35,162 bases of DNA from an uncultured bacterium (lineage in GTDB: Bacteria > Actinomycetota > Coriobacteriia > Coriobacteriales > Coriobacteriaceae), in assembly GCA_905215755.1 (NCBI GenBank), contig CAJMRE010000021.1, positions 1 to 35,162 of the forward strand, read 5' to 3'. The notes beneath the pieces are model-generated. The model searched no databases, was not told the DNA's origin, and saw nothing but the letters and a program-made list of their open reading frames with translations. Position 1 is the first letter of the stretch. The number at the start of each line of letters is the position of its first letter. Both the position numbers and the translations under genes were made by a program. This document shows positions 15,122 to 23,026 of this stretch, piece after piece.

Positions 15122-18121
15122 CTATTTCTTAAGAAGGTACGAATAGTTGTCGCGCACGGCCCTGATGGTCAGGCGGACGGCCTCGGGCAGACCGGTGTTG
15201 ACGGCATCGACCGAGACGGTGCGGACCGTACCGGCGACGCGGACCTTAAAGTGGTCCTCGTCCACGGCCAGGAAGCCCTCGTTCTCGGAGTTCTCCATGT
15301 CCTGCTCGCTCCAGAACAGGGTGAGCTTGTCCTTATAGGGACGACCCTCCTGGTAGGGGCAGAACACGGCGCAGTTGCCGCACTCGTTGCACATGCCGTC
15401 GACATGGACGACCTGATGCTTGGCCAGGCCTGGCACCTTAATTGCCACGTTGGCGCGGTTGGGGCACACGTCGCAGCAGACCTCGCACACAGAGCCGCAG
15501 CCCAGGCAACGGGTCTTGGTGCAGTTGCGCTTGTCGCGGCAGAGCGTACCCTTGCGCTCGTAGCAGGTGTCCTCGCGGCCGGCCTGCTCGTTGCAGTCGG
15601 CGTACTTGTTAAAGTCCACGCCGGCGATGGCGCGAGCGACCTCGGCGGCGTCGGAAATAGCCTCGACCACGGTGGCAGGACCGCGACGGCAGTCGCCCGC
15701 AGCCCAGACACCCTCGACACCGGTGGAGGTGGCGGCAAGACGGCCACGACGGTCGTGCTCGACGCCCGCGGCATCATACAGGCTGGCATCGATACCCTCA
15801 CCCACGGCGCAGATCACCGTGGTGGCGGGAAGCTCAACGGTCTCGCCCGTGGCAACGGGGCTGCGACGGCCGCTTGCATCCGGCTCGCCAAGCTCCATAA
15901 CATCGCAGGTCAGCACGGCGCCGTTGAGTGCCTTGGGAGCCAGCAGCTCGCAGAACTCAACGCCGTCGGCAAGAGCAAGATCAAGCTCTTCCTCGTCGGC
16001 GGGCATCTGCTTCTTGGTGCGGCGATACACCAGGCGCACGTTCTTCACACCAGCCAGGCGCTTGGCCACGCGGGCCGCATCCATGGCGGTGTTGCCGGCG
16101 CCGATGACCACGACGTCCTCGCCCAGCTCGAGCTTCTCGCCCTTCTTGGCGGCCTCGAGGAACTCCAGCACGTCGAGCTCGGCGCCCTCGCCCAAGCCCG
16201 CAGAACCAGGCATCCAGGCGCCGGTGGCCACGACAACATCGGTAAAGTCCTGGGCCTTGAGCTCATCAATGGACTCCACGCGGGCGTTGAGCTGCACCTT
16301 GGCGCCAAAGGCCAGGCAGAGCTCGGCATCGTGGGAGATATCGTCGCTGGCGATACGGAACTCGGGGATCACGTGACGGACCACGCCGCCGAGCGAGTCG
16401 CGGGCCTCAAAGATGGTGACGGGCACGCCGGCGCGCGTCAGGAAGAATGCCGTCGCCAGACCGGCCGGGCCGCCGCCGATAACGGCAACGTTGCGCTCGC
16501 CGTCGTTGACGATGGCCTGGGCGCGCAGCTTGGGCAGCACGGCGGTCATGGCCTCGCGGGCGGCCTTGAGCTTGCTGGCGCGAATCTGGGCGCCCTCGGG
16601 CTCGTAGAACGCGCGCTCGCAGGCACGGCCGCAGGGATGCGGGCAGATGGTGCCGGTAATGAACGGCAGGGCGTTGCGCTCGATGATGATGTTGAGCGCG
16701 TCCTCGTAGCGGCCCTCGTCCACAGCCGCCAAGTAGGCGGGAATATCCTGCTGAATGGGGCAGCTCGTACGGCACGGCGTGGTAAAGCAGTCGGAAAGCG
16801 GGCTCTTGCCGGCGACCTTGCGGTCGGGCAGCGGACGCAGCGGCTTTTTGTAGAGCGGGTTGGTAAGCGAATCGGTCTGGATCGCGGTCACGGCCTCGAG
16901 CGAGACGCCCGCGAACGGCTTGCCATCCAGGTCGGTAAACTCGCCAGCCATCTGGCTAAAGCGCTCGTAGCCACCGGGCTTGAGCACGTCGGTCGCCAGG
17001 GTAACGGGCCAAATGCCGGCATCGTACAGGGCGCGGATATTGTAGACCGTGGCACCACCGGAGTAGCTGATGCGCAGCTTGCCATCGAACTGCTCGGTAA
17101 TGCGACGGGCGGCCTCAATGGTCAGCGAGAACAGCGAACGGCCCGACATGTACATCTCGGTGGAGGGCAGCTCGTTTCTCGTCACGTCGACGGGGAAGGT
17201 GTTGGTGAGCTTGACGCCAAACTCCAGCCCGCGCTCGGCACACAGGGCAATCAGGCGCTCGAACATAGGCACGGCATCGACCCACTGCAGGTCCTCGCGG
17301 AAGTGCGTATCGTCGAAGACGATGTAATCAAAGCCCAGCTCGTTCAGACGCTGGCGGGCAAACTCATAGCCCAGCAGCGTGGGGTTGCACTTGATGTAGG
17401 TGTTGAGGCCCTTCTCGGTGATCAGATAGGTCGCGATGCGCTCGATCTCCGCCGGCGGGCAGCCGTGCAGGGTAGACTCGGTGATGGAGTTGGACACGCG
17501 CGCCGGGATGGACTCGACAAATGCGGCATCGACATGCTCAAACTTGTCCAGGTTGGCGAGCGCCCATGTGCGGCACTCGTTCCAGACGTCGGAGCCGCTG
17601 GCGTCCTTCATACCCTCGATGTAGGCGTCGACCTTGGGGCTCTTGATGCCCTCCAGGTCATAACCCACGGACATGTTGAAGACAAAACCGTCCGGGCTTC
17701 CCAGGCCGTACTCGCGAGCGATGAGGTGGCAGGCGAACCATGCCTTCACGTACTCGGCAAAGGCCTGCGGAACCTCGAGCTCGGTCGACCACTCACAGTT
17801 GTAGCACTCGTCCTGCGCCACGATGCAGGGCTTGTTCACACACTTGGAGAGCTCCTCGCCGTCCATAACCTGGACGGTCTTGAGCTCAAAGAAGCGGGAA
17901 CCGGCCACATAAGAGGCCACGATGTTCTGGGCCAGCTGCGTATTGGGACCGGCGGCCGGGCCAAACGGAGTCTCGATGCGCTCGTCAAAAATGGGAAGCG
18001 CGCCCTCCTGGTTGGTCGTGACCATCTTGCGCACGCCAAAGACGGCGCCCTGAGTCTTGTGCTCCTCGATGATCCAGTTCATCAGCTGCGAAAACGGGAT
18101 CGGCCTCATGATGTCGCTCAT
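15122..18121 (-). CDS. ygfK: YgfK, flavin/iron-sulfur oxidoreductase (annotated as putative selenate reductase subunit)
   Basis: A 999-residue protein. The N-terminal half (to about residue 450) resembles a dihydroorotate/dihydropyrimidine dehydrogenase-like barrel. A GltD-like section follows: a cysteine-rich linker (CFTTPCRTSCPIQQDIPAYL, then CPHPCGRACE), an FAD Rossmann motif VIGGGPAGLATAF, an NAD(P)H motif VVIGAGNTAMDAAR and a later GVWAAGD motif. The C-terminus has more cysteine motifs (CLGCGSVCEVCCDVCP and CNECGNCAVFCP) for 4Fe-4S clusters. The start at 18121 follows GAGGAGCTCACT; an upstream in-frame codon lacks a site. The family is tied to SsnA, XdhD and YgeX in purine degradation; the name selenate reductase is historical. 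It probably links NAD(P)H with the ferredoxin and XdhD. Confidence 0.9.
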   Translation of the reverse strand: MSDIMRPIPFSQLMNWIIEEHKTQGAVFGVRKMVTTNQEGALPIFDERIETPFGPAAGPNTQLAQNIVASYVAGSRFFELKTVQVMDGEELSKCVNKPCIVAQDECYNCEWSTELEVPQAFAEYVKAWFACHLIAREYGLGSPDGFVFNMSVGYDLEGIKSPKVDAYIEGMKDASGSDVWNECRTWALANLDKFEHVDAAFVESIPARVSNSITESTLHGCPPAEIERIATYLITEKGLNTYIKCNPTLLGYEFARQRLNELGFDYIVFDDTHFREDLQWVDAVPMFERLIALCAERGLEFGVKLTNTFPVDVTRNELPSTEMYMSGRSLFSLTIEAARRITEQFDGKLRISYSGGATVYNIRALYDAGIWPVTLATDVLKPGGYERFSQMAGEFTDLDGKPFAGVSLEAVTAIQTDSLTNPLYKKPLRPLPDRKVAGKSPLSDCFTTPCRTSCPIQQDIPAYLAAVDEGRYEDALNIIIERNALPFITGTICPHPCGRACERAFYEPEGAQIRASKLKAAREAMTAVLPKLRAQAIVNDGERNVAVIGGGPAGLATAFFLTRAGVPVTIFEARDSLGGVVRHVIPEFRIASDDISHDAELCLAFGAKVQLNARVESIDELKAQDFTDVVVATGAWMPGSAGLGEGAELDVLEFLEAAKKGEKLELGEDVVVIGAGNTAMDAARVAKRLAGVKNVRLVYRRTKKQMPADEEELDLALADGVEFCELLAPKALNGAVLTCDVMELGEPDASGRRSPVATGETVELPATTVICAVGEGIDASLYDAAGVEHDRRGRLAATSTGVEGVWAAGDCRRGPATVVEAISDAAEVARAIAGVDFNKYADCNEQAGREDTCYERKGTLCRDKRNCTKTRCLGCGSVCEVCCDVCPNRANVAIKVPGLAKHQVVHVDGMCNECGNCAVFCPYQEGRPYKDKLTLFWSEQDMENSENEGFLAVDEDHFKVRVAGTVRTVSVDAVNTGLPEAVRLTIRAVRDNYSYLLKK

Positions 18122-18270
18122 AGTGAGCTCCTCTCTGTAACGCCCGGCGAGACCGCGCGGCGGGCGCAAATACGGTGTAGCGCTAGCACAGCGCCGGCGA
18201 CCCCGCGGAGGCCGCCTATACGCGCGTCAGATGCGGCGAAACATCCGGCGCGCGTGAATCTACTTGTGAA

Positions 18271-19626
18271 TTAGTAGGTGCGATCGTTGAGCGTGCTCCA
18301 GAGCTTCTTGGACTCAGCCATGGTCCACGCGTTGATCTTTTCCTCGTCAATGCCAACGAACTCGCGATCCTTGTACAGAACCTTGCCGTTGATGATGGTG
18401 GTACGGCAGTTTTTGCCCATCATGCCAAAGAGCATGTGGCCGTCGATGTTCTCCTCGCTCAGCGGCGTAAAGGGCTTGTAGTCCATAACGATGACGTCGG
18501 CAGCGGCGCCGGCCTCGAGCACACCGAGCTTGCGATCGAAGTACTTGCTGGCCATCTTGGCGTTGTTCTCGAACAGCATGGTCATAGCCTCGCACCAGCC
18601 CACGTTGGGCATGGCGGCATTGTGGCGCTGAATGATCAGGAAGACCTTGAGGCTCTCGAGCATATCGTGGGTGTAGGCGTCGGTGCCCATGCACACGGGG
18701 ATGCCGCGGCGGAAGAACTCGAGCACGGGGGCGCAGCCCACGGCGTTGCCCATATTGGATTCGGGGTTGTTGACGAGCCAGGTGCCGGACTCCTTGACGA
18801 TATCCATCTCGGCAGGCGTCACGTGGATGCAGTGGCCGAGCATGGTGTCGGGACCCAGCAGGTTGTGCTGCAGCAGGCGCTCGACGGGGCTGATACCACC
18901 GCGGTTGAGGCGGGAATCCCACACGTCGTTCATGCCCTCGCACACGTGGATGTGGAAGCCGGTCAGGCCGTTGTTGGCCTCGGCCATCTTATCCATGGTC
19001 TCGTCCGACAGCGTAAAGGTAGCATGTCCGCCAAACATGGCGGCGATCATGTGGTTGTCGTTATCGCGACGCTCTTTGGCGGCCCACTGGGCAAATTCGG
19101 CGTTCTCGGCAATGGCCTGGTCGCATTTTTCCTGGCCACGGCGATCGGAGACCTCGTAGCACAGGCACGAACGCATGCCCAGCTCCTGAGCTGCATCCTT
19201 AATGGTAAAGAGGCTTCCCGGGATCTCGCAGAAGCTCGCATGGTGATCGAAAATCGTGGTGACGCCATCGCGGATAGAGTCCAAAATCGTGGCATAGGCG
19301 CTGGCCTTGGTGCCGTCGAGCGTCAGATTGTCGTCGATCTTCCACCACTGCTGCTCGAGATTCTCCAGGAAGTTGGTTGGGTTGCAGCCCTTAATGGCAA
19401 GGCCGCGGGCCAGACCCGAGTAGATGTGGGTGTGGCAGTTGATGAGTCCGGGCATGATGAGGTTGCCCCGGGCATCGACGTACTCGGCATCCGGGTACTT
19501 GGCCTTGAGCTCGCGCTCGGGGCCCACTTCGACGATCGTATCTCCGTCAATGGCGACCGCACCGTTTGGAATGAACGGGGTCTGAGCGTTGCGGGTAAAG
19601 ACGGAACCGTTAGCGACCAGAAGCAT
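18271..19626 (-). CDS. ssnA: SsnA, putative metal-dependent aminohydrolase
   Basis: A 451-residue amidohydrolase-superfamily enzyme, close in length to E. coli SsnA. The metal motif H-x-H is in GLINCHTHIYSGLARG; later metal and catalytic sites include GGHATFTLSD, HCIHVTPAE and MGTDAYTHD. Similarity to guanine and chlorohydrolase-type deaminases suggests deamination or ring opening of a purine-derived compound; the exact substrate is unproven. The start MLLVANGSVF at 19626 is preferred over an in-frame ATG 18 bp upstream because AAGGGAG lies 5 nt before it. It lies between the permease and ygfK in the same direction. The 149-bp gap to ygfK contains GC-rich inverted repeats. Confidence 0.9.
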   Translation of the reverse strand: MLLVANGSVFTRNAQTPFIPNGAVAIDGDTIVEVGPERELKAKYPDAEYVDARGNLIMPGLINCHTHIYSGLARGLAIKGCNPTNFLENLEQQWWKIDDNLTLDGTKASAYATILDSIRDGVTTIFDHHASFCEIPGSLFTIKDAAQELGMRSCLCYEVSDRRGQEKCDQAIAENAEFAQWAAKERRDNDNHMIAAMFGGHATFTLSDETMDKMAEANNGLTGFHIHVCEGMNDVWDSRLNRGGISPVERLLQHNLLGPDTMLGHCIHVTPAEMDIVKESGTWLVNNPESNMGNAVGCAPVLEFFRRGIPVCMGTDAYTHDMLESLKVFLIIQRHNAAMPNVGWCEAMTMLFENNAKMASKYFDRKLGVLEAGAAADVIVMDYKPFTPLSEENIDGHMLFGMMGKNCRTTIINGKVLYKDREFVGIDEEKINAWTMAESKKLWSTLNDRTY

Positions 19627-19774
19627 GGATGCTCCCTTCAACATCAGAGGCGGGGTTTGACACCTCTGACATGGCGGAGTGCGAAGCGCCGGCCTACACC
19701 GGAAACGGGCCCTCTCCCGTCAACGCTTCACCAAAGGGACGAGCCCTTTGAAGTGCGGCTTGGCGCCGCATGGC

Positions 19775-19804
19775 GCCGGCGGACGAGGCGATGCGTCCGC
19801 CGGC
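19775..19804. other. 11-bp GC-rich intercistronic hairpin between permease and ssnA
   Basis: GCCGGCGGACG pairs perfectly with CGTCCGCCGGC over an 8-nt loop, starting 17 bp after the permease stop. There is no T-tract, so it may be an RNA-processing or stability element giving different permease and enzyme levels from one transcript. A partial terminator is the alternative. Confidence 0.45.
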
Positions 19805-19821
19805 GAATAGCACCGAATTGG

Positions 19822-21216
19822 TTACTTCTTGCTCTCGGGCAGGACCAGATTCACAGCGGCATCCTTGGCGGCATCGATGTGCTGAGCCACGACCGGCGTC
19901 TGCGGAAGGATCAGGTTGAGCACGATGGCCATGATGGCGGTGGGGGTTACGGCGTTGGAGCCGATGACGGTGGACACCCAGGTGGGCATGCCCTCGCCGG
20001 CAAGGCAACCGCTGGCCATCCAGATACCCAAGCCAAAGACAACGGAGGTGCCGACGATGGTGGTGGTGCGCTGCGTGAGGCCCTCGCGGGTGAACATGCG
20101 CACACCGTTCATGGTGATGGTGCCAAAGACGCCGACGGTCGCGCCGCCGATAACAGGCTGCGGGATGGCGGAGAGCACGGCAGAGAGCTGCGGGAACAGA
20201 CCGGCGATGGCAAAGACGGCCGCGATGATCACAAAGACCCACTTGTTGACGACCTTGTTGGAGCAGATGATGCCCACGTTCTGGCCAAGGGCGCTGGTGG
20301 GAAGACCGCCCAGCAGGCCGCCGACCATAGAAGTGAGGCCCTGGGACACGATAGCGCCGGAAAGCTCGCGCTCGGTGGGCATACGGTCGATGGAGCCCAG
20401 GCAGGCGGCGGAGACGTCACCGATAACCTGGATGGCAACCATGGGGAACACGACGGCGAGGGTAATGCAGACCTCGGGATCAAACTCGAGCGCGTAGGGC
20501 ATGAGCTTGGGAAGAGCGAAGACCTGAGCGGTGGCGACGCTGGAGAAGTCGATCATGCCAAAGGGGATCGAAACGATCATGCCAACGATCATGCCAAAGA
20601 ACACGGATCCCAGCTTGAGCGTGCCCTTTCCAAAGTTGGCGAGCGCGAAGACGACGGCGAAGGTGATAAGAGCGACGCACCATGCCTGCGGGGTGCCCCA
20701 CAACGGCGTGCCCATGCCACCGGCCATGTATTTGACGGCCGTGGGATAGAGAGAGACGCCAATGGAGAAGATGACCGTGCCGGTCACGACGGGCGGGAAC
20801 AGCCACTTAATCTTGCTGTAGGCCAGACCAAAGAGGACCGCGACGGCACCGCCAACGATCTCGCCGCCCAGCAGCGCGCCAAAACTAAAGCCCGAGGCGC
20901 CCATGGCCTGAAGGGCCGGCAGGAACGCGAACGAAACGCCCATGACGATGGGCAGGCCGCCGCCAATGCGACGGAAGGGAGCGAAGGCCTGAAGGGCCGT
21001 GTCGATCGCCGAAAGAATGAGTGCAACCTGAATGATGTCGGTGCTCTGCTGGCTATTAAAGCCGTAGACGCCGGCCATGATGACCGCCGGGGTAATGATG
21101 CCGGCAAACGATGCCAGTACATGCTGAAGGGCACACGGGATCATTTCCTTAACGGGCGGCATGCCTTCGCGAGTGAACAGGGCTTCAGTGCCGTTCGTAA
21201 CCGTCTCCTGGGTCAT
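19822..21216 (-). CDS. NCS2-family xanthine/uracil-type permease
   Basis: A 464-residue integral membrane protein with about 12-14 hydrophobic helices, the usual size of nucleobase:cation symporter-2 proteins. The start MTQETVTNG at 21216 precedes a cytoplasmic N-terminus ending at the first helix (residues about 28-48). The family signature appears as QNVGIICSNK; the usual Thr near the end of QNxGxxxxT is Asn here, which may affect specificity. First gene of the ssnA-ygfK-ferredoxin-xdhD operon, so it most likely imports xanthine, urate or a related purine. A -35/-10 pair (21304-21332) with an overlapping Fur-like box lies 88 bp upstream. The substrate is inferred from context. Confidence 0.9.
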   Translation of the reverse strand: MTQETVTNGTEALFTREGMPPVKEMIPCALQHVLASFAGIITPAVIMAGVYGFNSQQSTDIIQVALILSAIDTALQAFAPFRRIGGGLPIVMGVSFAFLPALQAMGASGFSFGALLGGEIVGGAVAVLFGLAYSKIKWLFPPVVTGTVIFSIGVSLYPTAVKYMAGGMGTPLWGTPQAWCVALITFAVVFALANFGKGTLKLGSVFFGMIVGMIVSIPFGMIDFSSVATAQVFALPKLMPYALEFDPEVCITLAVVFPMVAIQVIGDVSAACLGSIDRMPTERELSGAIVSQGLTSMVGGLLGGLPTSALGQNVGIICSNKVVNKWVFVIIAAVFAIAGLFPQLSAVLSAIPQPVIGGATVGVFGTITMNGVRMFTREGLTQRTTTIVGTSVVFGLGIWMASGCLAGEGMPTWVSTVIGSNAVTPTAIMAIVLNLILPQTPVVAQHIDAAKDAAVNLVLPESKK

Positions 21217-21303
21217 TTGACCACCAATCCTCGAAATAGTTGTTTTCGCATCTAACGCTCTATTGTGACGCAGTGCGGGGTTGAGGTTGTGCCTTCGTTG
21301 CAT

Positions 21304-21332
21304 ATCGTATTAAAGATGATTCTCATTCTCAA
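21304..21332 (-). promoter_or_regulatory. Promoter of the purine permease operon with overlapping Fur-like box
   Basis: On the minus strand TTGAGA (-35) and TACGAT (-10) are 17 bp apart, placing the start of transcription about 80 nt before the permease ATG. The segment TGAGAATGAGAATCA (21331-21317) overlaps the -35 and spacer and matches 12 of 15 positions of the 7-1-7 Fur pattern TGATAATNATTATCA. Repression by an iron-type regulator is therefore possible but unproven. Confidence 0.5.
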
Positions 21333-21567
21333 TAATAATTTTTTGTTATCAGACTATTCTTCAGCTGAGATAATGCATTTCCGCAGGTCAGGAAAGTGTC
21401 TGGTCAAAATGACATCTTACTTTTCTTTTGGTCAACCGTTTACCGCTAAATTCCTACCGTTCGTCTGTATTACGCAATGTACCTGCGGATATACGAGTCA
21501 ATAGACACCGTGTTACCATGATAAAAAATTGTTATGAACACTTCGATAGAACCCAAAGGAGTTGCCC

Positions 21568-22224
21568 GTGAACGAGACCGTACGTCGCTTTTTGCCGATG
21601 GTCGATTTCCTGGAGCAGATACTCGGCAAAAACAGCGAAATCGTGCTGCACGATTTCTCGGATCCCGACCACGCCATCGTCGATATTCGCAACGGCATCG
21701 TGAGCGGCCGCAAGGTCGGCGGTCCCGCCACCGATCTGGCACTCAAGATCATGCACGATGGTAAATATCGCGATCTGCCGTTCATTACGGGCTACGAAGG
21801 CCGCGGTGCCGGCGGCAAGACGCTGGAATCCGCAACGTACTTCATTCGCGAGGACGGCGAGATCGTCGGCATGCTCTGCGTCAACACTGATCTTTCGACC
21901 GTGCGCAACATCAGTGCCATGGCCCAGCAGCTTATGGCCTGCTTTGACGCCGCTCCCGCACGCACCGAGCCCTCCCCCATCGAGGTCGAAAGCCTTTCGG
22001 AGTCCACGCAGGAGCTCATCGACCGCAGTATTTCCGAGCTGCTCGAAAGCCGCGGGCAGGATGTCGCCTCGCTCGGCCAGGCCGACCGCGTCGATGTTAT
22101 CCGCCATCTCAACGGCAACGGCGTGTTTATGCTCAAGGGCGCCGTTGCCTGCGCTGCCGCCGCGCTTGGAATCTCTGAGCCCAGCGTCTACCGCTATCTG
22201 CAAAAGGTCCGCAAGGAGGGCTAA
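21568..22224 (+). CDS. YheO-type PAS domain / helix-turn-helix transcriptional regulator (second copy)
   Basis: A 218-residue paralogue of the regulator at 1836-2489 with the same order: a YheO PAS domain (EIVLHDFSDPDHAIVDIRN, then YFIREDGEIVGMLCVNTD), a linker, and a C-terminal HTH (DVIRHLNGNGVFMLKGAV, then LGISEPSVYRYLQKV). The GTG start at 21568 is chosen because AAAGGAG ends 6 nt upstream; an in-frame TTG two codons earlier would leave no spacing. It is divergent from the permease operon across a 351-bp AT-rich gap, so it probably controls permease-ssnA-ygfK-ferredoxin-xdhD. With the first copy it gives each half of the purine gene set its own regulator. Confidence 0.88.
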   Translation: MNETVRRFLPMVDFLEQILGKNSEIVLHDFSDPDHAIVDIRNGIVSGRKVGGPATDLALKIMHDGKYRDLPFITGYEGRGAGGKTLESATYFIREDGEIVGMLCVNTDLSTVRNISAMAQQLMACFDAAPARTEPSPIEVESLSESTQELIDRSISELLESRGQDVASLGQADRVDVIRHLNGNGVFMLKGAVACAAAALGISEPSVYRYLQKVRKEG

Positions 22225-22280
22225 CCCACTGATCCCTTGGGGACGGTGGAAAACGGATCATTTTTGTCGCATCGCTTAAC

Positions 22281-22319
22281 AAAAGACCCTGCAGTTCACA
22301 CGCGCTGCAGGGTCTTTTT
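22281..22319. terminator. Bidirectional rho-independent terminator
   Basis: AAAAGACCCTGCAG pairs with CTGCAGGGTCTTTTT around a 10-nt loop. With A-runs on one side and T-runs on the other it can terminate both the regulator (plus strand, ends 22224) and ridA (minus strand, ends 22349). Confidence 0.9.
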
Positions 22320-22348
22320 GCATGTCATGTTTAGTTGTTGCCAACGCC

Positions 22349-22726
22349 CTAGAGGGCGGCGATGACCTCGATCTCGACCAGACCGCCAGCCGGAAGGGCG
22401 GCAACCTGGAAGGCGCTGCGCGCGGGGAACGGGGCCTCGAACTTGGAGGCGTAGATCTCGTTCACGGCGGCAAAGTCGGCGATGTCGGCCAGGTAGACCG
22501 TGGTCTTGACGACATCGGCAAACGTGGCGCCGGCAGCGGTCAGCAGGGCCTCGACGTTAGCGAGGGACTGCTTGGCCTGAGCCTCGACGCCCTCGGGCAT
22601 CTTGCCGGTTGCAGGGTCAATGCCCAGCTGGCCGGACAGAAACACCATGTTGCCGGTCTGGATGCCGGGGGAATACGGGCCGATGGCGGCCGGTGCGTTA
22701 TCGGAAGACACGACGGTCTTGCTCAT
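22349..22726 (-). CDS. ridA: RidA family 2-iminobutanoate/2-iminopropanoate deaminase
   Basis: A 125-residue YjgF/YER057c/UK114 protein. Recognisable features are the N-terminal SSDNAPAAIGPYSPGI, the strand NMVFLSGQLGIDP, and the conserved Arg in FPARSAFQVAALPAGG that holds the substrate carboxylate. RidA hydrolyses reactive enamines and imines such as 2-aminoacrylate made by PLP lyases, and YgeX, encoded in this window, makes that compound. The start MSKTVV at 22726 follows AAGGAG. A promoter TTGCAT-17 bp-TACTAT lies upstream. Confidence 0.92.
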   Translation of the reverse strand: MSKTVVSSDNAPAAIGPYSPGIQTGNMVFLSGQLGIDPATGKMPEGVEAQAKQSLANVEALLTAAGATFADVVKTTVYLADIADFAAVNEIYASKFEAPFPARSAFQVAALPAGGLVEIEVIAAL

Positions 22727-22815
22727 GTTTTTCTCCTTACGATCAAATAGAGAGCGTGAGCGCGGCGTTCGCACCGGGAGGCACAGTTCGGTCTGAACAC
22801 CGCGCTTGATTTGGG

Positions 22816-22844
22816 ATAGTACTCAAGGTTTCCGCGCAATGCAA
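22816..22844 (-). promoter_or_regulatory. ridA promoter
   Basis: On the minus strand TTGCAT (22844-22839) and TACTAT (22821-22816) are exactly 17 bp apart and give a leader of about 80 nt to the ridA ATG. Further right in the 300-bp ridA/U32 gap are a 9-bp dyad TCCAAGCTG / CAGCTTGGA (22926-22957), a 7-bp dyad GGCGTCG / CGACGCC (22963-22986) and TATACT (22989-22994), a -10 for the plus-strand U32 gene. Confidence 0.55.
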
Positions 22845-23026
22845 GATTATTATCACGTTGCGAGAATATTTTATCGCCCAACGGTTTCCCCGAACCGCTG
22901 AACGGTTCTCATGTGGAGCAGCCAGTCCAAGCTGCTGAAGACTTTATCCAGCTTGGAGCACGGGCGTCGCCCACCGCAGCGACGCCACTATACTTTTGAA
23001 TATCTGAGCATTTTGAAAGGCAGGAT

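Noticed and set aside
12825..15146. Long plus-strand open frame (773 codons) over xdhD
   Set aside because: Antisense to a well-supported xdhD and ferredoxin; the translation is low-complexity Gly/Ala/Val/Leu/His with no family signature, as expected from GC-rich codon mirrors.
15251..18274. Plus-strand open frame of about 1000 codons over ygfK
   Set aside because: Mirror frame of ygfK in high-GC DNA; no motifs, and the minus-strand gene has multiple catalytic and cysteine motifs.
18436..21255. Plus-strand open frame of 939 codons over ssnA and permease
   Set aside because: Spans two clear genes and the hairpin gap between them; translation is His/Asp/Gly repeats without structure.
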